Assembly (NCBI GenBank): GCA_016705545.1
Contig: JADIYA010000019.1
Span: forward strand, 1-64,000
Direction of reading: 5' to 3'
DNA length: 64,000 bases
Source of the DNA: Flavobacteriales bacterium
Lineage (GTDB): Bacteria > Bacteroidota > Bacteroidia > Flavobacteriales_F > PHOS-HE28
Part shown: in pieces, positions 20,956 through 29,165 of the stretch
Layout of the letters: each line of letters begins with the position of its first letter
Numbering within the stretch: position 1 is the stretch's first letter
Notes under the pieces: generated by a model
Told to the model about the DNA's origin: nothing
Seen by the model: only the letters and a program-made list of their open reading frames with translations
The model's database searches: none
Made by a program: the position numbers and the translations under genes

Positions 20956-23063
20956 GCCAGTTCGATGAGGATGGAGGCGCCGCGCACGGCGCGCGTGCCG
21001 GGTGAGATCGATTGGCGCTTCACCATGCCGGCGCCCTGCACGCGCACGCGGTAGCCCCGGTTCTCGAGGAGAAAGAGCGCATCACGCAGGCCCATGCCGA
21101 GCACATTGGGTACCAGGCCGCTGGCATCGCTGGCGATCGTCCGAGGTCGGGCCGTCACCATGCTGTCGCCGCTCTCGGTGGTGAGCCATTCGCCCTCACC
21201 ATCCTGTGTGAAGGGCACGCCGAGGCCGGCCATCGCGGCGCGCAGGTCGGTTGCACGGCCGCTCATGCTCACCGGCGCGCGCGGACCCGTTGCTTCGGCT
21301 AGCACGCGCCCGGACTGAAGCTCCAAGCGGTTGCTGTAGACCTTGTCGGCGATCTCCCGGAAGATGGGCCCAGCGACCACGTTGGCGTAGTAGCCGCTCA
21401 TGGTCGGCCCGTTCACCACCACGATGCAGCTGTAGAGCGGCTTGTCGGCGGGGAAGTAGCCGGCGAAGGAGGCTTGGTAGCTCTTGCCGTTCTGCTGGTA
21501 GCTGCCGTTGCGCAGGATCTGCGCGGTTCCGGTCTTGCCCGCGATGCGCAACTCGGCGTCGTGCAGGTTGCGCGCGGTGCCGCTATCGACCACGCCCTGC
21601 AAGAGCTCATGCACGATCTTGAGTGTCCTATCGGAGCAGATTCGCTCCTGGAGCACGCTGGGCTCGAACTCCTCGACCGTTCGCCCATCGCGAGAAACCT
21701 GCGTGACGAGCTGTGGCTGCATCATGCGGCCATTGTTGGCCACCGCGTTGTAGAAGGTGAGCATCTGCAGCGGCGTCACGGCCACCTCATAGCCGATGCT
21801 CATCCAGGGCAGGCTCGTGCAGCTCCAGAATTTCTCGCCCGGCGATCGCAGCGTGGGCACGGCCTCGCCGGGTATCATCACGCCGGTGAGCTCATGCAGG
21901 CGCATGCGCTTCAATCCCTCAACGAAGCGCTTGGGGTCCTTCTGGAAGGCTTTCATCACGGCTTGGCTGCAGCCGGTGTTGAGCGAGGCCTCGAAGGCGC
22001 GGCGCACAGTGACCTTGCGATCCTTGTAGGGATGCGAGTCCACCATCTTCTCCTTGCCGCAATAGGTGATGGAGCCCCACTTGGTGTCCACGGTGTCGTC
22101 GGGTCCGATCAGCCCCTCTTCGAGGGCCACCATGAGGGCCGGCAGCTTGAAGGTGGAGCCGGGTTCTGCCGCTTCGCCCACGGCCCAGTTCATGGTTTCG
22201 GCATAGGTGCTGTCGGCGGTGCGGGTGAGGTTGCTGATGGCCTTGATCCTCCCCGTGGCCACCTCCATCACCACTACGCTGCCGTATTGCGCGCCATGCT
22301 TGCGCAGCTGTTGCTCGAGCGCGGCATCGGCGACGTCCTGCAGGTTGATGTCGATCGTGGTATGGATGTCGATGCCCGGCTCCGGGTCCGTGCCCTCGCC
22401 ATCGTCCAAGGGCATCCAGGTTCCGCCGGCCAGTCGGCGCTCGAGCCTATGCCCGGTGCGGCCCTTGAGGTACTTGTCGTATCCGCCTTCGAGGCCGATG
22501 GTGGTGCTGTCACGCAGCACATAGCCCACCGTGCGAGCAGCCAGCCGGCCGAAGGGCCGCGCGCGCACCAGCCGCTTCTCGGTGACGAGCCCGCTCTTGA
22601 AGCGGCCTTCGCGGAAAAGCGGGAACTGGCGCAGCGCCTGCACTTGCGCGTGGCTGGCACGGCGCTTCACCAGGTAGTATCGCTCCTTTCGAGCGCGCGC
22701 ATCCGTGAGGTCGCGCTTGTACTCCTCCTTCGTGCGGTCCTGGAAGAGCCCGGCCAGGTGCCACGCGAGTGAATCGATGTGCGTGTTGAAGCGCTCCGGG
22801 GTCAGGGCCTCCGTGGCCATGTCCATGCGCACATCATACTCCGGCACACTGGTGGCGAGCAGTCGGCCATCGCCGCTGTAGATATGGCCGCGCTCAGGCT
22901 GCACGGTGCGCCATGCCGTGCTCACATGCTGGGCCTTGGCGCGCCATTGCTCGCCCTCGAACAGCTGCACGCGGAAGAGCTGCACAGCGATGGCGAAGGC
23001 GAAGAGCGTCACGCTGAGGTACACGATGCGCGCGCGCAGGGCCATCGACACGGTCTTGCTCAT
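20952..23063 (-). CDS. ftsI: Septal penicillin-binding protein 3-type transpeptidase with PASTA domain
   Basis: 703 residues. Class B PBP: one N-terminal membrane helix (IVYLSVTLFAFAIAVQLF), a pedestal domain, then the transpeptidase. The active-site serine is in AEPGSTFK (about residue 302), the SxN motif is in EASLNTGCSQ and the KTG motif is in IAGKTGTAQIL (about residue 509). A single PASTA domain (LVPNVLGMGLRDALFLLENRGY) ends the protein. It cross-links septal peptidoglycan together with FtsW. Four-base overlaps join it to the ftsL-like gene and to murE. The gene could equally be named spoVD/pbp; its place in the dcw cluster supports ftsI. Confidence 0.92.
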   Translation of the reverse strand: MSKTVSMALRARIVYLSVTLFAFAIAVQLFRVQLFEGEQWRAKAQHVSTAWRTVQPERGHIYSGDGRLLATSVPEYDVRMDMATEALTPERFNTHIDSLAWHLAGLFQDRTKEEYKRDLTDARARKERYYLVKRRASHAQVQALRQFPLFREGRFKSGLVTEKRLVRARPFGRLAARTVGYVLRDSTTIGLEGGYDKYLKGRTGHRLERRLAGGTWMPLDDGEGTDPEPGIDIHTTIDINLQDVADAALEQQLRKHGAQYGSVVVMEVATGRIKAISNLTRTADSTYAETMNWAVGEAAEPGSTFKLPALMVALEEGLIGPDDTVDTKWGSITYCGKEKMVDSHPYKDRKVTVRRAFEASLNTGCSQAVMKAFQKDPKRFVEGLKRMRLHELTGVMIPGEAVPTLRSPGEKFWSCTSLPWMSIGYEVAVTPLQMLTFYNAVANNGRMMQPQLVTQVSRDGRTVEEFEPSVLQERICSDRTLKIVHELLQGVVDSGTARNLHDAELRIAGKTGTAQILRNGSYQQNGKSYQASFAGYFPADKPLYSCIVVVNGPTMSGYYANVVAGPIFREIADKVYSNRLELQSGRVLAEATGPRAPVSMSGRATDLRAAMAGLGVPFTQDGEGEWLTTESGDSMVTARPRTIASDASGLVPNVLGMGLRDALFLLENRGYRVRVQGAGMVKRQSISPGTRAVRGASILIELA

Positions 23064-23464
23064 GGGTTGCGCGTATCGTCGAGTTTGTCCTCGTCCACTT
23101 CCAATTTCACTGGCGGAACGCGGCTCTCTTTCAGCCCAAGCGCGCTGATCCGGCCGGCCACCTGGCTCTGCTGCTCCTGCTTCTCGAGCTCAGCGCGGAC
23201 GCTGATGTATTCGGCGCGCTGTTCCTTGAGGGCAGCACCGTTCTCATCGATGTCGCGCACCACGCGCTCGGCATGGTAGCCGTAAGCGATGCTCAGCAGG
23301 CCCGCCCCCGCGAGGAACAGGATGAAGGGCATGTTCAGCAGCACATTGTCCTTGGTGAGGAAGGAGCCGTTGAGCACGCTGATGAAGCCGCGCGGCAAGC
23401 GCATCGGCTTAGCGGCCTTCTTGGCCTTCGGCTTCTCCTCGGCATTCTCGCGCATCCGGTTCAT
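23060..23464 (-). CDS. FtsL-like cell division protein
   Basis: 134 residues. A Lys-rich cytoplasmic N-terminus, one hydrophobic segment (NMPFILFLAGAGLLSIAYGY) and a periplasmic coiled coil rich in Glu, Arg and Gln follow the FtsL plan. It sits between rsmH and the PBP with ATGA overlaps at both ends, which is the FtsL position in dcw clusters. FtsL sequences are poorly conserved, so the call rests on topology and position. Confidence 0.75.
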   Translation of the reverse strand: MNRMRENAEEKPKAKKAAKPMRLPRGFISVLNGSFLTKDNVLLNMPFILFLAGAGLLSIAYGYHAERVVRDIDENGAALKEQRAEYISVRAELEKQEQQSQVAGRISALGLKESRVPPVKLEVDEDKLDDTRNP

Positions 23465-24369
23465 GCTCTCTCTGCTATGCGTAAGCGGGCGCTGCGGGCC
23501 CGGGGGTTCCTGGTGGTCTCTTCTTCGTCTGGCTTGATCGCCTTGCCTGATGGGTTGAATGGCCGGAGCCGATTGCCGTAGAGATCCTTCTGCTCTTCTC
23601 CGCTGAGGTCGCCGGCACGCATCCAGTTCTTCACCAGGCGGTCCTCGAGGCTGTGGTAACTGATCACCACCAGCCTTGCACCGGGCGCCATCACCTCAGC
23701 GCTCTGCTTCAGCAAGGCTTCAAGTGATCCGAGCTCGTCGTTCACCGCGATGCGCAGCGCTTGGAAGACCTGCGCACGGAAGCCATTCTCCTCCTTCCGC
23801 GGCGTCACCGGCGCGATGGCCTGGATCAGCTGCTGCGTGGTGGTGATGCGCTTGGCCGCACGTGCATTCGTCAAGGCCCTGGCCACGCGGTGCGCGCCAT
23901 CCACCTCACCGTAGCTGCGCAAAAGGCCGGTGATCCGCGCTTCGTCCCAGCCGTTCACGATATCGGCGGCGGTGAGCTTGGCGCGGCGGTCCATCCGCAT
24001 GTCGAGCGGACCATCGAAACGGATGCTGAATCCGCGCTCACCGAGATCGAATTGATGGCTGCTCACGCCGAGGTCGGCGAGCAGGCCATCAATCGGCACG
24101 GCCTTGAGGAAGCGCAGGTGATTGCGGATCCAACGGAAATCGCTCTTCACCAAAGTGAAGCGCGGGTCGTTGATCGCATTGGCCCAAGCGTCCTTGTCAC
24201 GGTCGAAGGCGATCAGCCTTCCCTGCGGGCCGAGCTTGCTGAGGATCGCGCGGCTGTGTCCTCCGCCCCCGAAGGTGGCATCGACGTAGATGCCATCGGG
24301 GCGGATTTTCAACCCATCGATGCAGGCTTGTGAAAGAACGGGATCGTGGTAATCACTTCCCGTCGTCAT
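23461..24369 (-). CDS. rsmH: 16S rRNA (cytosine(1402)-N(4))-methyltransferase
   Basis: 302 residues, normal for RsmH (MraW). SAM-dependent enzyme that methylates C1402 of 16S rRNA in the ribosomal P site. It begins DYHDPVLSQACIDGL, followed by the SAM-binding YVDATFGGGGHSRAIL, then LADLGVSSHQFD, RGFSIRFDGPLDMRMD and the conserved ISYHSLEDRLVKNWM. The start overlaps the mraZ end by 17 bases. Confidence 0.95.
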   Translation of the reverse strand: MTTGSDYHDPVLSQACIDGLKIRPDGIYVDATFGGGGHSRAILSKLGPQGRLIAFDRDKDAWANAINDPRFTLVKSDFRWIRNHLRFLKAVPIDGLLADLGVSSHQFDLGERGFSIRFDGPLDMRMDRRAKLTAADIVNGWDEARITGLLRSYGEVDGAHRVARALTNARAAKRITTTQQLIQAIAPVTPRKEENGFRAQVFQALRIAVNDELGSLEALLKQSAEVMAPGARLVVISYHSLEDRLVKNWMRAGDLSGEEQKDLYGNRLRPFNPSGKAIKPDEEETTRNPRARSARLRIAERA

Positions 24370-24817
24370 TGCCCAATGGACCCATGACTGCTTCGGACAA
24401 GGAGCTCATATCCACGGCCTCGTTGCGCATGTCGGCGTATGCCTTGGCATCCCAGACCTCGATCCGGTCGCGCTGGCCCAGCAGCTTCAGGTCGTTGCCC
24501 AAGCGGGCATCCTTCAGCAATGCATAAGGCAACAGCATACGGCCAGTAGGGTCGGGCGCCAATGGAGTCGCCCCTGCCGTGAATCGCCGGATGAAATCCG
24601 CGTTCGCTTTCACGAATCGGTTCAGGCGATCCAGCTTGTTGGTGGTGGCCTCCCAGATCGGCATGGGGTAGATCACCAGGCAGGGCGCGTGAACATCCCG
24701 GTTCATCACGAAGCCGCGGTCTGCCAAGTCGCCCAGCTGCTTGCGCAGCATGGCTGGAAGGACAAGCCTCCCCTTGGCGTCGAGCCGGCAATCGTATTCC
24801 CCGAGCAGGTTCAGCAT
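24353..24817 (-). CDS. mraZ: Transcriptional regulator MraZ
   Basis: 154 residues with two SpoVT/AbrB-like halves: GEYDCRLDAKGRLVLPAMLRKQL and a second containing PDPTGRMLLPYALLKDARL. In E. coli MraZ represses its own dcw promoter. It is the first gene of the cluster here. A -7 box (TACTTTCG) lies 28 bases before the ATG and a possible MraZ operator lies farther upstream. Confidence 0.93.
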   Translation of the reverse strand: MLNLLGEYDCRLDAKGRLVLPAMLRKQLGDLADRGFVMNRDVHAPCLVIYPMPIWEATTNKLDRLNRFVKANADFIRRFTAGATPLAPDPTGRMLLPYALLKDARLGNDLKLLGQRDRIEVWDAKAYADMRNEAVDMSSLSEAVMGPLGNDDGK

Positions 24818-24845
24818 ATGCGCTCATGTGCGTGCGAGACGGCGG

Positions 24846-24853
24846 CGAAAGTA
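24846..24853 (-). promoter_or_regulatory. Proximal -7 box (TACTTTCG) of mraZ / dcw cluster
   Basis: Minus-strand TACTTTCG, 28 bases before the mraZ ATG. It fits the recurring box seen before many starts in this window. Confidence 0.5.
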
Positions 24854-24909
24854 GCGGCGGTCCGGCACTTTCAGGCCTTTTCAGGCACGATGTTCAAAAC
24901 TTGATGCCC

Positions 24910-24917
24910 CAAAGCTA
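24910..24917 (-). promoter_or_regulatory. Distal -7 box (TAGCTTTG) of mraZ
   Basis: Minus-strand TAGCTTTG is an exact match to TAnnTTTG, about 93 bases before the mraZ ATG. Together with 24846-24853 it suggests two start sites for the cluster. Confidence 0.45.
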
Positions 24918-24972
24918 CGAGCAAGTTTGCCAATACGTTACGCAACCCTCGTAATCACTAGAAAAATGACCG

Positions 24973-24998
24973 GTGGGAGAAAGTGGTGAAGTTTCCCA
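24973..24998. promoter_or_regulatory. Possible MraZ operator
   Basis: The plus strand reads GTGGGAGAAAGTGGTGAAG and then TTTCCCA: two GTGG(G/T) units ten bases apart, then an inverted TCCCA. Known MraZ sites are tandem TGGG- or AAAGTGG-type repeats of about ten-base period upstream of mraZ. The orientation is reversed relative to mraZ, which weakens the call. It sits between mraZ and the divergent hydrolase gene and could affect both. Nothing else was found in 24918-25152. Confidence 0.35.
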
Positions 24999-25152
24999 CA
25001 ATGAGCTCCATGCAAAGCCGAAATCAGCTCACGAGCACATGGCAAGGGGCTATCCGGTCGATTTCACGGTCTCGCTGCCGACAACCAGCTGACCATGACC
25101 ATCCGGGCGCGCTGTAAAGGCCTGGGCCTCGATGTTCCACAATCGGCCCGCC

Positions 25153-25160
25153 TACATTTG
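25153..25160 (+). promoter_or_regulatory. -7 box (TACATTTG) of the alpha/beta hydrolase gene
   Basis: Exact match to TAnnTTTG, nine bases before ATG 25170, so the mRNA would be leaderless or nearly so. It rules out the in-frame ATG at 25095, which lies upstream of the box. Confidence 0.6.
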
Positions 25161-25169
25161 GCCGGACCC

Positions 25170-25928
25170 ATGTCGCACACGCTGAAGCAGGAAGGAGAGT
25201 TCCAGTACCTGGATGCCGGGGAAGGCCAGCCGCTTGTATTGCTCCATGGGTTATTCGGCGCGCTGAGCAACTTCAAACCGCTATTCGATCATTTCGCTCC
25301 GCGGTACCGCGTGCTGGTTCCCATGCTGCCGCTGTACAGCATGCCCATGCTCGGCACCAATGTGCCGGCATTGGCCGATTTCCTCGACCGCTTCCTCCAT
25401 CACCTCGGCCTAGCGCAGGTGAACCTGCTGGGCAATTCCTTGGGCGGGCACGTGGCGCTGATCTTCTGCACCAAGCACGCCTCAAGGGTGCGCACCCTCA
25501 CGCTCACCGGCAGCAGCGGCCTTTATGAGAATGCCTTCGGCGGCAGTTTCCCGCGACGCGAGGACAAAGAGTACCTGCGCAAGAAGATCGCCCTCACCTT
25601 CCACGACCCGAAGCACGTGACCGACGCGCTGGTGGAGGAGTGCTACGAAACGGTGAATGACAAGGGCAAACTGATCCGCATCCTCGCGCTGGCCAAGAGC
25701 GCCATCCGCCACAACATGGCCAAGGACATCCCGCGCATGACCATGCCCGTGCTGCTGATCTGGGGAAGGCAGGACACCATCACCCCGCCGGAGGTGGCCG
25801 AGGAATTCCACAGCCTCTTCCCCAACAGCGAGCTGCATTGGATCGAGGGCTGCGGGCACGCGCCCATGATGGAGCACCCGGAGGAGTTCAATCGCATCTT
25901 GGGTGAGTGGTTGGCCAAAATGCCATAG
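25170..25928 (+). CDS. Alpha/beta hydrolase fold protein
   Basis: 252 residues. Catalytic triad of the fold: nucleophile Ser in LLGNSLGGHVAL, acid Asp in LIWGRQDTITPP and His in EGCGHAPMMEHPEEF; the oxyanion loop is LLHGLFGALSNF. A cytoplasmic hydrolase of unknown substrate. The start was set by the TACATTTG box just before ATG 25170. It is divergent from mraZ and, with engB and gldC, forms an arrangement common next to the dcw cluster in flavobacteria (from memory). 25929-26123 downstream holds no recognisable gene or terminator. Confidence 0.85.
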   Translation: MSHTLKQEGEFQYLDAGEGQPLVLLHGLFGALSNFKPLFDHFAPRYRVLVPMLPLYSMPMLGTNVPALADFLDRFLHHLGLAQVNLLGNSLGGHVALIFCTKHASRVRTLTLTGSSGLYENAFGGSFPRREDKEYLRKKIALTFHDPKHVTDALVEECYETVNDKGKLIRILALAKSAIRHNMAKDIPRMTMPVLLIWGRQDTITPPEVAEEFHSLFPNSELHWIEGCGHAPMMEHPEEFNRILGEWLAKMP

Positions 25929-26123
25929 TGGCAAGTTGTCGAGGGGCGAGTGGAAGAGCGGCAGGTCGCTGAGCGGCAAGCGCATGCGACCTTCGCACGC
26001 CGAAGATCCACTCTCCGCTTTCCTCTTCAACCAACTCGATAGGCCAAATCACTCTCGAGGCATTCAATTGCATCTCGCTTACCTGCCGCCCGCCGCTTTC
26101 CCGTTCTCAAGACTCACCAGCCG

Positions 26124-26744
26124 ATGAAATCCCTCCGCGCCGAGCACCTCACCAGCGGACGTGAAGCAGCGCATTGGTCGAAGCCCACACTGCCCGAATA
26201 CGCCTTCATCGGCCGGAGCAACGTGGGCAAGAGCTCCTTGATCAACATGCTCTGCCAGATCAAGAAGCTGGCGCGCGTGAGCAATACGCCGGGGCGCACG
26301 CGCAATGTGGAGCACTTCAGGGTGGAAGGCACGCTCACCAGCGGCAGGCCTTGGATGCTCGCCGACCTTCCGGGCTATGGTTTCGCGAAAGCGAGCAAGG
26401 CCGAGCGCGCGGTATGGGAGAAGATGATCCACGCCTATCTGCGGGAGCGTGAGAACCTGCAATGCGTGTTCCTGCTCATCGATTCGCGCCTGGAGCCGCA
26501 GCGCAACGACCTCGATATGATCCAATGGCTCGGCGAGCAGGGAATCCCCTTCCGCATCGTGTTCACCAAGGCCGATAAGATCTCCCCGCCGAAGGTGCAG
26601 GCCAACATCGCTGCGCTGAAACGAGAGCTGCGCACGACTTGGGAGGAGCTCCCGCCCATGCACACTACCTCATCCGAGAGTCGTCAGGGACGCGACGAAA
26701 TCCTAGCATTCATTGAGGAGGTGAATGAGCGTTGGGGAGGCTAA
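26124..26744 (+). CDS. engB: Ribosome biogenesis GTP-binding protein YihA/YsxC
   Basis: 206 residues, the usual length. TRAFAC GTPase needed for large ribosomal subunit assembly. G1 FIGRSNVGKSSLIN, G2 NTPGRTRNVEHF, G3 ADLPGYGFAKAS, G4 VFTKADK and G5 TSSES(R)QG are all present. The 150 bases after it, before the convergent gldC stop, contain only CAACCCTCAAC-type repeats (26745-26894). Confidence 0.93.
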   Translation: MKSLRAEHLTSGREAAHWSKPTLPEYAFIGRSNVGKSSLINMLCQIKKLARVSNTPGRTRNVEHFRVEGTLTSGRPWMLADLPGYGFAKASKAERAVWEKMIHAYLRERENLQCVFLLIDSRLEPQRNDLDMIQWLGEQGIPFRIVFTKADKISPPKVQANIAALKRELRTTWEELPPMHTTSSESRQGRDEILAFIEEVNERWGG

Positions 26745-26894
26745 AGGCCCCCAAAGGTGAATGTTGAGAAGGTTGGGGATGATGCGCTTGAGGGCTGCAG
26801 CCACCTCGGCATTCGATTGCACCGACCCAACCCTCAACCTCCCATGAACATTCAACCCCCGACCTGCTCTTGCATCACCTTCAACCCCAAACCG
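26745..26894. repeat. Intergenic CAACCCTCAAC-type inverted repeat
   Basis: TGAATGTTGAGAAGGTTGGG on the left faces CCCAACCCTCAACCTCCCATGAACATTCA on the right, giving an interrupted hairpin between the convergent engB and gldC genes. Similar words occur at 42060-42180 and 57786-57855. It may act as a terminator for both genes. Confidence 0.35.
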
Positions 26895-27224
26895 TCACTT
26901 GGGCTCCACGCCCAGCATGTGCTCCGCGAAGTAGGCCGCGAAGTCGCGCATCTGAGCGGCCATCCGACCTTCGCCCGTAGCACGCTCGAAGGTGTCGGAC
27001 AGCGTGAGCAGGTTCTGGTGGAAGAAGGCCTTCATCTCCTCCACGGTCATCTCCTTCGTCCAGAGATCGATGCGCAAGGTGTTCTTCTCCTGCTCATCCC
27101 AGAAAGCGAGCAGCATGGCTTTGCTCACGGCTTCGCTCCCGGTGTCCTCGGCCTTCCATTCAATGCGCTCCGGCACATGGTTATCATCGAGCTGCACGGA
27201 GATGCTGATATCGGAGGTCTTCAT
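26895..27224 (-). CDS. gldC: Gliding motility protein GldC
   Basis: 109 residues, matching GldC length. Characteristic segments are ISVQLDDNHVPERIEWKAED, LAFWDEQEKNTLRIDLWTKE and MKAFFHQNLLTLSDTFERAT. GldC is a small cytoplasmic protein that assists gliding in Flavobacterium; its biochemical role is unclear. It lies 99 bases after gldB on the same strand. GldC marks the window as Bacteroidota of the gliding/T9SS lineage, although such genes also occur in non-gliding relatives. Confidence 0.9.
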   Translation of the reverse strand: MKTSDISISVQLDDNHVPERIEWKAEDTGSEAVSKAMLLAFWDEQEKNTLRIDLWTKEMTVEEMKAFFHQNLLTLSDTFERATGEGRMAAQMRDFAAYFAEHMLGVEPK

Positions 27225-27323
27225 TGCTGAATGGTCGGTTAAGGGTTTCGAGGATCCATCGTCATGCCCTTGCGGGCAGGCCCGGATTGACCGGTTTGCA
27301 GTGGCGGATTCCAGTTGAAAAGC

Positions 27324-28370
27324 TCACCGCGGCTTGTAATGCTTGAGGATCTCGCGCGGGTCGTTGATTGCGAAGAGCTGCGCGAAGGTGAGCTCGGGAT
27401 TGGCTTTCATGCAGGCTTGCACCATGCGCAGTCCGATCCATTCACCGAGGTGGCCGGGGCTCGCGCGCGGCAATCCATTGGTGAAGGGCCCGTCGTTCAT
27501 CCAACGGCCGATGTCCTCACCCTTCTTGCTGAAGAGCTGATCCTTGCCCGCCAGGGCCTTCCACACCTCATACTCGTTCGCTTCGCACCAAGCGAGCTGA
27601 TCCTTGCTGAAGGCGAGCTTGAGGTGGGGCTCCACTTCGGGCAGCAGCGCATCGAGCAGGGCCATGGCCTTGCCGGTCTCCACCATGTGCGCGAGCAATT
27701 CGGCATCGTCAACAGGCTGCGTGTAATGCACCAGGAGCCAGCCCTTCATCGCGCTCGGCACCAGCATCGCGGGCTCCATGCGCTGCTTCATATACTGCGG
27801 GAAGCTCTCCTGCGCGAGGTATCCGATCACCGGGTGGTCCTTGCCGATGAACCATTCGATGCCGATGCCCAGCACGCTGTCCGTGGGGTACAGCCCGTAG
27901 TTGTAGCCGGAGTTGAAGGCCACGATGCGCGGGGTGAGGCTATCGGGGAAGAGCGCCTTCAGGCGCGTGAAGGCCTTCTCGAAGAGCGCGCGCTGCAACT
28001 CCAGGTCGCCAAGCACACTATCGGCTGCTTCCTGCGCCGCGCTCCAATCGGGGTCGAGCACGAAGCGGTGCAGCACCAATGGCAGTCGCGGGTCATCCAC
28101 GGGGGCGCCTTGCAGGATGTCCTCGATGTAGATGCGGTAGAAGTCGCCGTAGGTGGCATGAGCTTTCCTGCTGGCAGCGGCCATGCTGTCGGGCGGGGCG
28201 TGGAAGAGGTCCTGATCAAGGCGGCCGATGGTGATGCGCACAGGGTCCGTGCCTTCTGGCAGCTCCGGCAATCCGTCGCCTTGGCAGGCCACGAGGCACA
28301 CGGCCCATGCGAACAGCACGCTTTTCGCAAAGCGCCGGACCGCCACGTTACTTTCGCCACCGCTTAACAC
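27324..28370 (-). CDS. gldB: Gliding motility lipoprotein GldB
   Basis: 348 residues from GTG 28370; GTG 28346 is an alternative start that also keeps the signal peptide. The lipoprotein signal (RRFAKSVLFAWAVCLVAC) has the lipobox LVAC. The body matches GldB: IGRLDQDLFH, YGDFYRIYIEDILQ, FNSGYNYGLYPTDSVLGIGIEWFIG, GWLLVHYTQPVDDAELLAHMVETGKAMALLDALLP and GEWIGLRMVQACM. GldB is a membrane-attached component needed for gliding in Flavobacterium. A minus-strand TAGGTTTG box (28375-28382) ends four bases before GTG 28370, supporting that start and a leaderless mRNA. Confidence 0.9.
   Translation of the reverse strand: MLSGGESNVAVRRFAKSVLFAWAVCLVACQGDGLPELPEGTDPVRITIGRLDQDLFHAPPDSMAAASRKAHATYGDFYRIYIEDILQGAPVDDPRLPLVLHRFVLDPDWSAAQEAADSVLGDLELQRALFEKAFTRLKALFPDSLTPRIVAFNSGYNYGLYPTDSVLGIGIEWFIGKDHPVIGYLAQESFPQYMKQRMEPAMLVPSAMKGWLLVHYTQPVDDAELLAHMVETGKAMALLDALLPEVEPHLKLAFSKDQLAWCEANEYEVWKALAGKDQLFSKKGEDIGRWMNDGPFTNGLPRASPGHLGEWIGLRMVQACMKANPELTFAQLFAINDPREILKHYKPR
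28349..28356 (+). promoter_or_regulatory. -7 box (TACTTTCG) of the porin-like gene
   Basis: TACTTTCG, 25 bases before ATG 28382. It lies inside the 5' part of gldB if gldB starts at 28370. Confidence 0.5.
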
Positions 28371-28374
28371 GCGC

Positions 28375-28382
28375 CAAACCTA
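28375..28382 (-). promoter_or_regulatory. -7 box (TAGGTTTG) of gldB
   Basis: Exact TAnnTTTG on the minus strand. Its first T pairs with the A of the divergent gene's ATG. It overlaps the transcript of the divergent gene, so the two promoters face through each other. Confidence 0.45.
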
Positions 28383-29101
28383 TGAACAAGCCCATCGCTC
28401 TTCTCGCTTTCGTTCTCACCGCTGCAACGCTCACCGCACAGGATGATGTGGGCGTTCGCTTCGGATTGAAGCTGAGCCCGAACATGGCCTTCGTGCAGCC
28501 GGAGACGAAGAACATCAAGGCCGACGGCACCGGGCTGGGCTACACCTTCGGGCTGATGCTGGAACTCCCCATCGGCAGCAGCGGCAACTACCGCTTCGCT
28601 ACCGGACTAAACCTCAATAATGTGAAGGCGAAGTACTCTGAGGAATTCACGTACGTGGACAATCTGGTGGACCCGAAGAAGACCCGTGATCTCGCGCGTG
28701 AAGTCGCGCTGCAGTACGTGGAACTCCCGCTCACCATCAAGCTGATGACGAATGAGATCGGCTACATGCGCTACTTCGCCGTGGTGGGTGCCGGCAATGC
28801 GTTCAATGTGAAGGCCAAAGGCGACCGGGTGGAACCCAAGGTGATCGCAACTCTTCCTGACTCGGAGAAGACCCCTGTCGTGGAGAAATTCGAGGAACTG
28901 GAGAAGGAGAACATGCAGGACGACATCGCGCTGTACAAGGCCTCGCTCATCGTGGGAGCCGGCGCCGAGTACAACTTCAGCGGCAGCACAAGCATCATGT
29001 TCGGCCTCACCTATAACAATGGCTTCATGAACATCCTGGACATCGACGGCTTCAAGGCCAAGCAGCATTACGTGGAGCTGAGCCTCGGCGTGTTCTTCTG
29101 A
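28382..29101 (+). CDS. Porin-family outer membrane beta-barrel protein (PorT-like)
   Basis: 239 residues. A signal peptide (MNKPIALLAFVLTAATLTAQ, cleavage after TAQ) precedes alternating beta strands such as GVRFGLKLSPNMAFV, GLGYTFGLMLELPI and YRFATGLNLNNVKAKY; the protein ends in the aromatic HYVELSLGVFF expected of a barrel inserted by BAM. It resembles the PorT/outer-membrane beta-barrel domain family. A role with GldB and T9SS is possible from proximity but not shown. Confidence 0.75.
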   Translation: MNKPIALLAFVLTAATLTAQDDVGVRFGLKLSPNMAFVQPETKNIKADGTGLGYTFGLMLELPIGSSGNYRFATGLNLNNVKAKYSEEFTYVDNLVDPKKTRDLAREVALQYVELPLTIKLMTNEIGYMRYFAVVGAGNAFNVKAKGDRVEPKVIATLPDSEKTPVVEKFEELEKENMQDDIALYKASLIVGAGAEYNFSGSTSIMFGLTYNNGFMNILDIDGFKAKQHYVELSLGVFF

Positions 29102-29120
29102 GCCGCTGAACGAATCGATC

Positions 29121-29156
29121 GGAAGCCCCTTCGTCCTGCGCCGGAGGGGCTTTTCC
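29121..29156 (+). terminator. Terminator hairpin after the porin-like gene
   Basis: GGAAGCCCCT (29121-29130) pairs with AGGGGCTTTTCC (29145-29156) and runs into TTTTCCTTT. It lies about 20 bases after the stop and ends just before nadE. Confidence 0.7.
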
Positions 29157-29165
29157 TTTGCACCC

